Below are positions 20,244 to 28,565 of a DNA stretch of 38,034 nt, in pieces (position 1 is the first letter of the stretch; the number at the start of each line of letters is the position of its first letter). Below the pieces are notes generated by a model that saw only the letters and a program-made list of their open reading frames with translations, had not been told where the DNA came from and did no database searches. The position numbers and the translations under genes are program-made. The stretch spans positions 1 through 38,034 of the IMG/VR virus record IMGVR_UViG_3300026488_000007; one strand, given 5' to 3'. This DNA comes from a virus.

Positions 20244-22079
20244 CTAAAAGTTATGTGAAAAGTGTATCGTTTTGTTTTTCTTTTCTTCTTCAGGACCGAC
20301 ATCAGTAAATTTAATACTTTCTGTTGTTGATGTTATATTCAATTCATTTATTGGTATTGCTACTTGATAGTCCTGTAAATCTTGTGTTCCAGTATTAGTT
20401 ATATCTATTTGATAATATGAACCTTTGTTAGTTACTGTTGCTGATGGTTCAGTTGGCGAATACTTACGAACTCTGACCCAATCAACCCAATAGTTCCCTG
20501 CATTTGGATATGGTTGATGATTCAATGAAATATAACTATCGGGTAATGCTCCATTATAAGTTATACAATCAGATTCACTACACAATTTTACATAATCAGG
20601 AGCAATAATTGATTTTAAAATAGTTGGTACAGATTCCGAAGATATGGTTTGTCCTGTTTGCCAATTCCCATTAAATTTAACATTACCTTTTACTGAATTA
20701 CTTGATTTTTCATAATAAATTGTGCTAATCCAATCATTATCGTTATACCATGTGCTTGTTTTTGAACTCTCAAAAGTAGTTAATTCTCCTCTTCCATTAT
20801 CTATTGATACAACACTTGCTTCAGTGATAAAAGGAGTGTTAATTTTATAATCCGTAGCAATTCCTGTAGTAGGACTTCCACTTGAAGCAGTGTGTATTTT
20901 CAATAAACCATCTGAAACAGATACACTTCCCGAACCAAAAGTATCCCACTTACTCATATCTAAACTTGTTCCATTAAAATCATCAAAGAATTCAAAAACA
21001 CTATCACCGTCAGGGCTATAACCTGATTCTTTGATTGCATAAATGGTTTTTGTTCCACCCGCAGGAATATTATCGACTTTCACCCATACATTGTTGCTTG
21101 GATTATTGTTTTCATCATGTTCAATCCAGTATGGATAAATAGGTTCACCAACATACAGCGTATCATCACCAAATTGACTATAATCTAATGCCACTTGATA
21201 GTCCTGCAAATCCTCACTGCTTGTGATTGTGACTTTTCGCCTTTTCGTATAAGTATATCCGTCTATAGTCCAACTTCCACTCTCCTCGCTACCATACTGG
21301 ATAGTTGGCTCTGTTGAAGAGTATTTGCGAACGAAAAGGTAATCTACACCCCATTTAGCTCCTTTCCACACACCCATCATTATTCTTTTCCAAATATACC
21401 CAGAAAAAATATTATCATTTCTTGAATGATCCGACTCTATTATGTATGTTGAATTATTTGTTATGTCTACTGGCTTAAAATGGTATAATGTATTGCCATC
21501 ATATGCACCTCCCATCATATAATAATGATTGTTTGTAGCAGAGTAAAACTCAGGATAAGCATCATGGTCATCCACTGTAACATCAGAATTTTGTATTGTT
21601 CTCAAACCATGTTCTCCTCCAGCCCAACCCCACCAATCAAAATCATATCCATTTTTTATTATATAATTTATTTGCTGCCCAGTTCCTAATGTTTCTTCAA
21701 TTGAAATACCTATTGTAAAAATTTCGTCCCAATCGTACGCATATGTCTTTGCTTGTATAACAATTTTATTCTGTAAATTTAATAATGGACTTTGAAACGC
21801 AGTATAACCATCAGATGCTCCTGTAATATATAACATACTATTTTCAAAGCCATAAGAACCATCTCCTCGCAGATGTGAAAATTTTGTAGTACCATCAAAA
21901 TCATCGAAGAACTCGAACACGCTATCGCCATCGCTATAAGATGGTGCTGTGCTACTGCCATAGTAGACATAGAACTCTAATGGCTGATTTGCGGTTAGAT
22001 TTACCTTTACCCAAACATTATTCTGCGGATTGCCATTCTCGTCATGCTCTACCCAATAGGGAATGCCTAAATAGCTCAC
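20244..22079 (-). CDS. DUF2341-type fibre or adhesin, 611 aa, GTG start
   Basis: The GTG at 22077-22079 follows AAAGGTGAGACT; an in-frame TAG lies a short way upstream. The protein contains DUF2341-like modules. An end portion sits at residues 4-63 (IPYWVEHDENGNP, DGDSVFEFFDDF). A full module spans about 280-370 (LQDYQVALDY, YPYWIEHDENNNP, DGDSVFEFFDDF). A start portion ends the protein at about 555-611 (QIDITNTGTQDLQDYQVAIP). Lectin/glucanase-like sandwiches probably fill the spaces between. These modules occur in surface-binding proteins of archaea, their viruses and bacteria, so receptor binding is likely. The first module lacks its start and the last lacks its end. Base composition of the first 180 bases is richer in GC than the rest. 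Confidence 0.8.
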   Translation of the reverse strand: MSYLGIPYWVEHDENGNPQNNVWVKVNLTANQPLEFYVYYGSSTAPSYSDGDSVFEFFDDFDGTTKFSHLRGDGSYGFENSMLYITGASDGYTAFQSPLLNLQNKIVIQAKTYAYDWDEIFTIGISIEETLGTGQQINYIIKNGYDFDWWGWAGGEHGLRTIQNSDVTVDDHDAYPEFYSATNNHYYMMGGAYDGNTLYHFKPVDITNNSTYIIESDHSRNDNIFSGYIWKRIMMGVWKGAKWGVDYLFVRKYSSTEPTIQYGSEESGSWTIDGYTYTKRRKVTITSSEDLQDYQVALDYSQFGDDTLYVGEPIYPYWIEHDENNNPSNNVWVKVDNIPAGGTKTIYAIKESGYSPDGDSVFEFFDDFNGTSLDMSKWDTFGSGSVSVSDGLLKIHTASSGSPTTGIATDYKINTPFITEASVVSIDNGRGELTTFESSKTSTWYNDNDWISTIYYEKSSNSVKGNVKFNGNWQTGQTISSESVPTILKSIIAPDYVKLCSESDCITYNGALPDSYISLNHQPYPNAGNYWVDWVRVRKYSPTEPSATVTNKGSYYQIDITNTGTQDLQDYQVAIPINELNITSTTESIKFTDVGPEEEKKNKTIHFSHNF

Positions 22080-22089
22080 AGTCTCACCT

Positions 22090-22659
22090 TTACATTTCTT
22101 CTAAATTATTTTCTTTTTTGAACTGTTCAATCTCTTCTTGTTTAGCAGATATTTGTTGCTTTAAATTCTCGTATTGTGTTTTTAATTCAACATACTTGGC
22201 AACTTTTCTTTGTTTTTTATCTTCCAAAATTTGTAAATAACTTTCATTAGTTATATCAAATTCTTCTTTCAGTTTGGTTAAATCCAAATCCAATTTCCAA
22301 TCTTCTAACAAGTTTTTGATTTGATTGGCTAAATTATCTTTCTGATTTTGTAAATCTTCTAATTCTTTTTGCATCTCTTGTAGTTGTTTTTCTTCTTGCG
22401 ATGGTTCACTCGTTTGCGGATTGCCGTCTGCCGATTCTGGTTCTTTGATAACTATTTTATCACTATCAAATTCTTGTGGTTTTGTTATCACTTCTTCAGG
22501 AAAATTCTTTTTGATATAATCCTCTAAATGCTTAACTAATTTTTCAACACTATCAAAAGCAGGAGTATAAATAGTCATACCTTGTTGGTTTCTTTCAGAT
22601 GTAAAAGTAACTTTCCATTTATCCGTGTATTTTTCAATTTTGTGGATTGTAATTCGCAT
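22090..22659 (-). CDS. Coiled-coil virion or fibre-accessory protein, 189 aa
   Basis: The ATG at 22657-22659 follows GAGGTGATATCC. N-terminal 60 residues look alpha/beta (ITIHKIEKYTDKWKVTFTSE). A linker carries SADGNPQTSE, encoded by a GC-rich 7-bp-periodic array (22411-22438). The last 110 residues are a long coiled coil (KQLQEMQKELEDLQNQKDNL, ENLKQQISAKQEEIEQFKKE). It may be a fibre shaft or chaperone. The array inside the linker matches the arrays around the next gene upstream. No family is recognised. Confidence 0.7.
   Translation of the reverse strand: MRITIHKIEKYTDKWKVTFTSERNQQGMTIYTPAFDSVEKLVKHLEDYIKKNFPEEVITKPQEFDSDKIVIKEPESADGNPQTSEPSQEEKQLQEMQKELEDLQNQKDNLANQIKNLLEDWKLDLDLTKLKEEFDITNESYLQILEDKKQRKVAKYVELKTQYENLKQQISAKQEEIEQFKKENNLEEM
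22411..22438 (-). repeat. 7-bp-periodic array A (inside coiled-coil gene)
   Basis: The plus strand reads CGTTTGC GGATTGC CGTCTGC CGATTCT, four 7-base units of a degenerate CGNNTGC type. On the minus strand it reads CGGCAGA CGGCAAT. It encodes the ADGNPQ linker and is GC-rich against an AT-rich background. Confidence 0.6.
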
Positions 22660-22680
22660 GGATATCACCTCGTTTAGCAT

Positions 22681-22708
22681 TTATTCGGTTGCCGATTGGC
22701 GATTGCCG
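22681..22708 (-). repeat. 7-bp-periodic array B (3-prime end of four-helix-bundle gene)
   Basis: The plus strand reads TTATTCG GTTGCCG ATTGGCG ATTGCCG; on the minus strand CGGCAAT CGCCAAT CGGCAAC. It encodes the last residues and the stop of the gene. Orientation is opposite to array C at the other side of the gene. Confidence 0.65.
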
Positions 22709-23037
22709 TTGAATTTGATTAAACCAGACAACATTCTGATTATTCTATCAACCAATTCTTTCTCACTGCTTAAATCATAATCATAAACTCTTTCAATAGT
22801 TTGTAATTGTTCGTATACTTCATAAGCACTTCCTTTTGCAATTATGAGAAATCTTACAATTTCTTTTTGTCTTCCTCTCCCATAGCCTTCAGCTATATTA
22901 AATAAAATACTCGTTGTTGCTCTTATCAGTTGCGATTTCAACGCATAATCTTCATATTTTGGTAGTTTTATTTCATAAATCCTGTCAACTAATTCTCTTG
23001 CAACTTTCACAACATCCAACTTCTCATAGTTTTTCAT
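22681..23037 (-). CDS. Four-helix-bundle protein (S23/IVP family, Avd-like), 118 aa
   Basis: The ATG at 23035-23037 follows GGAGGTGAATGAA. It matches the S23 (23S rRNA intervening-sequence protein) fold family: a helix after MKNYEKLDVVKVARELVD, then ATTSILFNIAEGYGRGRQKE (residues 41-60, matching the IPSNIAEGxGR signature), FLIIAKGSAYEVYEQL, and a last helix RIIRMLSGLIKF. The same fold includes Avd of diversity-generating retroelements, but no reverse transcriptase is present. Its role here is unknown. Such proteins form pentamers that bind nucleic acid. It lies in the fibre gene set, and its last codons (FNGNRQSATE) are encoded by a GC-rich 7-bp-periodic array, with another array in front. 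Confidence 0.88.
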   Translation of the reverse strand: MKNYEKLDVVKVARELVDRIYEIKLPKYEDYALKSQLIRATTSILFNIAEGYGRGRQKEIVRFLIIAKGSAYEVYEQLQTIERVYDYDLSSEKELVDRIIRMLSGLIKFNGNRQSATE

Positions 23038-23048
23038 TTCATTCACCT

Positions 23049-23076
23049 CCAACGGCTAACGGCATACGGCTTACGT
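23049..23076 (+). repeat. 7-bp-periodic array C (upstream of four-helix-bundle gene)
   Basis: The plus strand reads CCAACGG CTAACGG CATACGG CTTACGT, that is CGGCTAA CGGCATA CGGCTTA in the register of array B's minus strand. It fills the gap between the stop of gene 23077-23745 and the ribosome site of the four-helix-bundle gene. With array B it forms an inverted pair around that gene. Confidence 0.65.
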
Positions 23077-23745
23077 TCAATACGCATCTGTGATCTGAGC
23101 ATAATAATTTGTTCCATCAAAATACAAACTAACAATTCTCACAGTATCACCACTATCAGTTGATAAATCTGGAACATTACCTCCTTCCCATTTTACATTA
23201 CTCGGGAATGTTACTGAGTGACCTCCTGTCGAGTCTTGAACTATTTTTAATATCAAATTGCATGGTCCATTAGGATCTGTAAAAGTTAAAGTAACATCAC
23301 CTGTAAGAGTTATTGATTGCTTGTTTCCTTGAGTCCAATCAATTGTTGAACTTGCGGAAACTTCTTCATCAAAATATGCTGATTGATTAATCTTTAAATC
23401 ACTAAATTCAGCATTTGAACTAACAACAATTGAATTAAAACTAACATCAGAAGTTGTTGATAATTCTTGATCGATTACATCGAGATATGATTTGTTTGAA
23501 TGTTCATGATAATCCTTCAAAATCCATTTAGTATTGCTATCATCATAAACTAACAACTTATCAGTAGCTAATCCTGTCAAATCAACATCAGATAGGTGTT
23601 TAATACCTAATTGTTCACTACCATAATAAACTGCCGTAGTTTTAATATCTAAATTACCAAATTCAATCGCATCTAATATCTGATTAAACTCCGCTGCAGT
23701 TAATTCATCTCCTGTGTTTTTATAAGGTATTGTTATAAATGCCAT
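23077..23745 (-). CDS. Virion/fibre protein, 222 aa
   Basis: The ATG at 23743-23745 follows GAGGTGATAATT. The N-terminal helix region (NTGDELTAAEFNQILDAIEF) is like phage fibre attachment segments. The C-terminal 85 residues (GNKQSITLTGDVTLTFTDPN, HSVTFPSNVKWEGG, YFDGTNYYAQI) follow a pattern seen often in phage fibre ends and other trimeric virion proteins. It precedes the four-helix-bundle gene. Confidence 0.75.
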   Translation of the reverse strand: MAFITIPYKNTGDELTAAEFNQILDAIEFGNLDIKTTAVYYGSEQLGIKHLSDVDLTGLATDKLLVYDDSNTKWILKDYHEHSNKSYLDVIDQELSTTSDVSFNSIVVSSNAEFSDLKINQSAYFDEEVSASSTIDWTQGNKQSITLTGDVTLTFTDPNGPCNLILKIVQDSTGGHSVTFPSNVKWEGGNVPDLSTDSGDTVRIVSLYFDGTNYYAQITDAY

Positions 23746-23756
23746 AATTATCACCT

Positions 23757-24839
23757 CTATGCAGTAAAGAATTTTATTTCCCAATAACTGTTCTCATCTG
23801 TGCAATCAATATATCTTCCGTCTTGTTTAGCTACAATTTTATAATACAGTCTGTATTCTGATGTCGGATTGTCTAAAAAAGTTCCTAAAGTTATGGGAAA
23901 AATCATTGGGAAATGTGAAGCATCTTCGACATTGAAATTAATCTTACCTGTTCCATATTGGACTTTTTCCCAATTAACACCATCTTTTGATAAATACAAC
24001 TCATCAACAGTGAAATCCAAATTGGTGTTACAATGTGAAAAATCAAATTCAACTGCTACAAGCTTAGTGGTTGGTGAAATATAAATTGCTCTTGAAACAA
24101 GTGTTTGATCTGTGTTAGCAGTCCATTTACCTTCAGTTATTGTTCCTGTTGTTTCATCTTGATTAATAAATCCTGTGTTTTTGAAAGTTTCAACATAACT
24201 TTGCATAGCATCATAGCCATAAATAGTGATGGTTTTGATTGTTTGAGTGTTAAAAGTAGTATCGTTGGTTGCTCTTTCAATAAACAACTTTAACTGCTTA
24301 ACTTGATCTTTGATGTATAAATTAACACTATGAAAACCACTGCGTAATTGTGTTGGTTGTGTTATATAATTATCTTCAGCTGATGCTTCAAAATAAAAAT
24401 TGTATGGTTCTGACTCCACCAAATCAGATTCAATCACGATGTTGAAAAATTTATATGTTGAGTTGATATATTTCAATAATAACCATTCCAATAAAGCGTT
24501 TATATCTGTAGCTGTGAATTGGAGATTTTTATAGTTTGTTGTAACATTCATATTTGTTGCTGTCAACAAATCAGGATCATTGCCATGATAAATGACTCGA
24601 TCATGCCATTCCAAATGATATATCTCTTCAGTCACATCTCCACTTGTAGATATTGGTGTAACACCATATTGAGCTAATCCAAACACCCAACCAACACTCG
24701 AATAATTAATTAATTTCAAACTTAAATAGTTTTCATTCACTACCAAGTTATCTCTATAACCTATAACATTCTGATTACTATCACTTCTTGGAAGTGATGA
24801 GTTCTTTATGTCATATTTATCTATGTTTGTTTTGCTCAT
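23757..24839 (-). CDS. Virion structural protein, 360 aa
   Basis: The ATG at 24837-24839 overlaps the stop of the preceding gene (ATGA), so translation is coupled. The protein is beta-rich throughout, rich in T, N, S and Y, with few charged helices and a repeated theme of long strands and loops. It lies between a baseplate-wedge-like small protein and a fibre protein, so a distal tail or fibre-network role is likely. No family is recognised. Confidence 0.7.
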   Translation of the reverse strand: MSKTNIDKYDIKNSSLPRSDSNQNVIGYRDNLVVNENYLSLKLINYSSVGWVFGLAQYGVTPISTSGDVTEEIYHLEWHDRVIYHGNDPDLLTATNMNVTTNYKNLQFTATDINALLEWLLLKYINSTYKFFNIVIESDLVESEPYNFYFEASAEDNYITQPTQLRSGFHSVNLYIKDQVKQLKLFIERATNDTTFNTQTIKTITIYGYDAMQSYVETFKNTGFINQDETTGTITEGKWTANTDQTLVSRAIYISPTTKLVAVEFDFSHCNTNLDFTVDELYLSKDGVNWEKVQYGTGKINFNVEDASHFPMIFPITLGTFLDNPTSEYRLYYKIVAKQDGRYIDCTDENSYWEIKFFTA

Positions 24840-25189
24840 TTTCTCTCAATCAAATATTCTACACGATAAACCAAAGCTATTTGATCTGTTTTGTTAATTG
24901 ATGGATGAATAAATCTACTCACTAATTTTTCATTAGTTCCGTCATTGATGAATGTTCCAAACTCTCTAATGGTTTCACCATTAGCATCACTGACTTGTAA
25001 TTCATAAATTAAAGTAACTAAATTAGCAGTAGAAGATTTTGTTGTAAATGCTTTTTGAGTTGCTACAATCCCATTTCTCAAATCAGTATCAGCAGTAGTT
25101 GGTTCAGTGTTATCAGTTCCAACTTCTCCTGTGGTAAATTGATCTGCAATTGATTGTGCTATTATACTTAAACCTTGATCAACCAACAT
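24836..25189 (-). CDS. Small tail/baseplate-associated protein, 117 aa
   Basis: The ATG at 25187-25189 overlaps the stop of the 678-aa gene. Its pattern (GLSIIAQSIADQF, a TTKSSTANLVTLIYELQVSD strand region, REFGTFINDGTNEKLVSRFI) recalls the small phage proteins that link fibre genes to the baseplate and carry a LxxEFGLF-like strand. The call is tentative. It sits inside the tail-tip gene set. Confidence 0.6.
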   Translation of the reverse strand: MLVDQGLSIIAQSIADQFTTGEVGTDNTEPTTADTDLRNGIVATQKAFTTKSSTANLVTLIYELQVSDANGETIREFGTFINDGTNEKLVSRFIHPSINKTDQIALVYRVEYLIERK

Positions 25190-25190
25190 T

Positions 25191-27227
25191 TTAGTTCACC
25201 TCAATGATTAATGTATCATAAGTTGATAATTTATCACTATCCAAACCCCAATAATGAAATCTTATTGGTAATGTTCCATCTTCTCTTGCGAATGAATCTG
25301 GTGTTTCCAGCACAGGAACACCATACCATGTTTTTGGAACAAAGTATTTGGCAGCAACAAAATATGCTTTGTTTGATGAATCAACTGTTGTTGTGTCTTC
25401 AAACACTCTTGGATTTTGGATAGTGTAACCAAAATCATAAGGTATTAACCATTTGATTTTAGGATAGTCCCAGTCTATTTTTATATATTCATCGCTTCTA
25501 TTATAACCAACTCTACCAGGATCACTTGAACCTCTATAGACATATTTTGGATAATCAATTCTCAAAGTAGTATAATAGGTTCCACCATCATCATTCTTTT
25601 TATAACCCCATGCTAAAGCCATTCCATAAATAAATTTATGATAATTTGAAGTGTCAGCATCCTGAAAACCACCAGCCCAATATATTGAGTGATCTGCTGT
25701 TCCTAAAGATGTTGTTACTGCAGTATGTCCATACCAATCATCATTTTCTCTGTTACCATATATTATTGCTGCAGGATATTTTCTGAAAAAAGTAGTATAA
25801 TCATAGGATGGATTATCACTTATTATACGATATGTTCGAGAAATTGACATTCCGTCTGATGAAATATAATAACAACCATAAATATGGTCTTTCCAACCAT
25901 CATCATCTTTCATTTCCCAGTGAAAAGTAATTGCTCCTGTTCCTAAGTGTGTCACTGCATCAGTTCTTGTCTCTATTTCCCCCATATAATCATCAGTGTA
26001 TAAATGCGTAATTTTTATCGATGAATCATTAGCATTTACATAATATGCATTTATCATTTGATCATCATCACCACCACTATCCGTGAGTTGATAATTCAAC
26101 ACAACACTCAAAACATGTCTTCCTCGTAATGAAAATTTAAACTCAAAACTGGTATCACACCCATCATCAATATTACTATAATAATTTTGGAGGTCTGTTG
26201 TGTTCATAGATTCTAAATCAATTACTTTTTGACTATGTTGAATCAACAAACCATCATCTCCATTTGTTCTGCGATGCATGCCATACTTTAACCAAGCATA
26301 ACTTATTTTTGAATAATCTGAAGATATGATTATGCTTTTCAAGTCTGAAGGAGATCCTGAATACCAATAATCAAAATTTGATGGTTTTGCTGTCGGCGTT
26401 ATCCAATCTTGAGCAGGATACCATCCCGAATCAAATTCATATTCTTGAGTAAAATAGTTCCAAATCATAAATCTGTGTGCTGTTTCATCAGCTGATTTCC
26501 ATACAACAACTTTTCTATTCCATCTATGTCCATCATAATAACTGTGAAATACCGTAGCACCAGACTCGGGTGCATAGGGTTCTACTTTAGTCCAATCTGA
26601 AATCAAATTACTGAATGTTAATGCTGAATCAGTTACACTAACTCCATAATCGCCAAACGCATTACTCTTAGTGTCTAAACCTTCTAACTCAATCAAATGA
26701 TAATATGCTCCAAATATTCTTGGCAGTGCTTTAATTAAGTCATGAGCATGTTCTTTTAATTGATTAAAATCTTCTGCATAAACAACATCACCGACATTCC
26801 AACTCAAAAATAACTTGTCATAATTTATCTCTGGTTTATTGTGAATATCATTATCACCAACAACCATTGATGATAAACTATCATTGTCTTCATCCAAAAT
26901 ATCTAACCATTTCTGAAAAAATGTTGTGTATTGTCCCAGAGCAACGTTTAACATGTCTTTTGTTGTGTTGATCGCATTCACTAAATCATTTAAATAATCA
27001 ACAACATCACCTTCTTGTAACCAATCATGATTGAACTCAACATCATCAGGTATTCCTGTCCAATCTAAATCAATACTGTATTTGTTAGCTAACTGAATCG
27101 TGTAATCTTTAATAAAATGATAAAAAAACCTGATAGCTTTACCTACTGCGATCAGTCTATTATGAACTTCTAAAATATCGTTGTATGGAGTTCCGTTCTC
27201 AACTTGTTCAGTTAAATATCTTGCCAT
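25191..27227 (-). CDS. Large tail-tip or fibre protein, 678 aa
   Basis: The ATG at 27225-27227 has no strong ribosome site. N-terminal 180 residues are helical, with a region like phage fibre connectors (DVVYAEDFNQLKEHAHDL). The remainder is rich in W, Y, D and S with repeated strand-loop units, typical of receptor-binding beta structure. It is the largest gene in the genome and follows the hub protein. Adhesion to the host surface is the likely role, from position and composition. No enzymatic motif is visible. Confidence 0.75.
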   Translation of the reverse strand: MARYLTEQVENGTPYNDILEVHNRLIAVGKAIRFFYHFIKDYTIQLANKYSIDLDWTGIPDDVEFNHDWLQEGDVVDYLNDLVNAINTTKDMLNVALGQYTTFFQKWLDILDEDNDSLSSMVVGDNDIHNKPEINYDKLFLSWNVGDVVYAEDFNQLKEHAHDLIKALPRIFGAYYHLIELEGLDTKSNAFGDYGVSVTDSALTFSNLISDWTKVEPYAPESGATVFHSYYDGHRWNRKVVVWKSADETAHRFMIWNYFTQEYEFDSGWYPAQDWITPTAKPSNFDYWYSGSPSDLKSIIISSDYSKISYAWLKYGMHRRTNGDDGLLIQHSQKVIDLESMNTTDLQNYYSNIDDGCDTSFEFKFSLRGRHVLSVVLNYQLTDSGGDDDQMINAYYVNANDSSIKITHLYTDDYMGEIETRTDAVTHLGTGAITFHWEMKDDDGWKDHIYGCYYISSDGMSISRTYRIISDNPSYDYTTFFRKYPAAIIYGNRENDDWYGHTAVTTSLGTADHSIYWAGGFQDADTSNYHKFIYGMALAWGYKKNDDGGTYYTTLRIDYPKYVYRGSSDPGRVGYNRSDEYIKIDWDYPKIKWLIPYDFGYTIQNPRVFEDTTTVDSSNKAYFVAAKYFVPKTWYGVPVLETPDSFAREDGTLPIRFHYWGLDSDKLSTYDTLIIEVN

Positions 27228-27243
27228 TTTAGATGTCTATTTT

Positions 27244-27435
27244 TTAATCACAATTACAATTGTTGTTTGGTAAATCAAGTATTAGATGTTGAATAATGTA
27301 TTTTTTGTATTCTTTAGGAACTTGCCATTCATCACAAAACACAACTAACACTCCATTTCTATATAAATCTCTCCCAAACTTTATATATTTTTCTATTTCA
27401 GGGATGTGTTTGTTAAATATAAATAATTGAGCCAT
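27244..27435 (-). CDS. Hypothetical small protein with cysteine end, 63 aa
   Basis: The ATG at 27433-27435 overlaps the stop of the hub gene, using its GAGGTGATT site. An alpha/beta start (AQLFIFNKHIPEIEKYIKFG) and an unusual NNNCNCD end with two cysteines. The third cysteine is in VVFCDEW. It sits between the hub and the large tail protein. No family is recognised. Confidence 0.65.
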   Translation of the reverse strand: MAQLFIFNKHIPEIEKYIKFGRDLYRNGVLVVFCDEWQVPKEYKKYIIQHLILDLPNNNCNCD

Positions 27436-28565
27436 TATTCAATCACCTCTTCAAAACCATAAGTATAAACTTCACCTTTTTTTAAATCAAAACTGACATT
27501 CACATTCTTTATGATTATTTTGTAAGCATCAACACCATAAGCGTGAGTTATGTTCAAAATATCACCTATTCTGTATTTTGGTTCATACAAAGTAAACTCT
27601 CCTGAAATTCTTCCAAGAGTTTCTGACTCAAAATATGCTCTTGCACGAGCATAACCCCTTTCTTTAACTGCTTCTCTGAATGCTGTATTATTAGTGTATT
27701 CATCTTTTAAATCTCTCGCAATATCAGCCCAATCCTTAATCGATTCTTGAATATTAGGAGTTCCTGAATAGTCTTTATAAGCATAAATGTAAATTGGTGC
27801 ACCATTCAAATCATCACCTAAATAAGCAATAATAAAATTAACTTTGTCTTCTTGTTTTGTTTCAAGTTTGTAATCAACAAACAAATGTTCTGTTGGTGGA
27901 TTAGTTATGCTTGAAGTAGCATACCATCTAAATATATTATTTTCATCAAGATACCACACAAAAACTTTGTTAACACCAGTATTTTTATCTTGTGAAAGAT
28001 CTCTAACCCATTCATAAACAGGTTTCATCATTGCTCCGTAAGTAATTCGTTTAAATTTGTCACTTGAAGGTAAATTAACATAATCCTGATATGCTTGAGT
28101 ATTATTAGCAATATCTTCAACAGTAAATTCTATCTCTGGATGTTCAGTAGTAGTAACTTGTATTCCATCGGTTCTTGGATAACCAACAAATTTGATTGTT
28201 ACTCTTGACAACCTACTGCCTTCAAGATCATTAGTCACTTTCGATAAAACTTGACCAATTATGATTGGTGCTGATTCTGTTACAGTTTCACTCCAAATCC
28301 TGTTAAACATTAAACTTTCTTTATCAAAAGCACTTATGTTTAATAATGGATTAGCTGTATTTATGTCAAGTGATACTCCTACAACATAACCATTGAAAAG
28401 CAAAGTTCCGTCATTTGAATAAACAAAAACATCATCATCAATTGAAAAAACACTATAATAATCTATTGGTATCGCAAATGACAACTTGTTGTTTCGAGGT
28501 TTGTCTGACTTATTAAATGACAACTTTATTGGCACATACTCTTTTCCTTTATGCACTATTTTCAT
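27435..28565 (-). CDS. Baseplate hub-like tail protein, 376 aa
   Basis: The ATG at 28563-28565 overlaps the stop of the preceding gene. The N-terminal part has alternating strands with DDDVFVYSNDGTLLFNGYVV and later a long middle region with LSQDKNTGVNKVFVWYLDEN, as in late-control gpD/gp27-type hub proteins. The C-terminal part has KYRIGDILNITHAYGVDAYK and YKIIIKNVNVSFDLKKGE, typical hub-domain strands. It sits after the tape measure and distal tail genes, which is the usual place. The call is by pattern and order. Confidence 0.75.
   Translation of the reverse strand: MKIVHKGKEYVPIKLSFNKSDKPRNNKLSFAIPIDYYSVFSIDDDVFVYSNDGTLLFNGYVVGVSLDINTANPLLNISAFDKESLMFNRIWSETVTESAPIIIGQVLSKVTNDLEGSRLSRVTIKFVGYPRTDGIQVTTTEHPEIEFTVEDIANNTQAYQDYVNLPSSDKFKRITYGAMMKPVYEWVRDLSQDKNTGVNKVFVWYLDENNIFRWYATSSITNPPTEHLFVDYKLETKQEDKVNFIIAYLGDDLNGAPIYIYAYKDYSGTPNIQESIKDWADIARDLKDEYTNNTAFREAVKERGYARARAYFESETLGRISGEFTLYEPKYRIGDILNITHAYGVDAYKIIIKNVNVSFDLKKGEVYTYGFEEVIE

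Noticed and set aside
22411-23076. CRISPR-like array
   Set aside because: The repeats are only 7 bases, degenerate and contiguous without spacers.
20244-23745. Full diversity-generating retroelement
   Set aside because: Only an Avd-like protein is present. No reverse-transcriptase ORF and no template/variable repeat pair was seen in the window.
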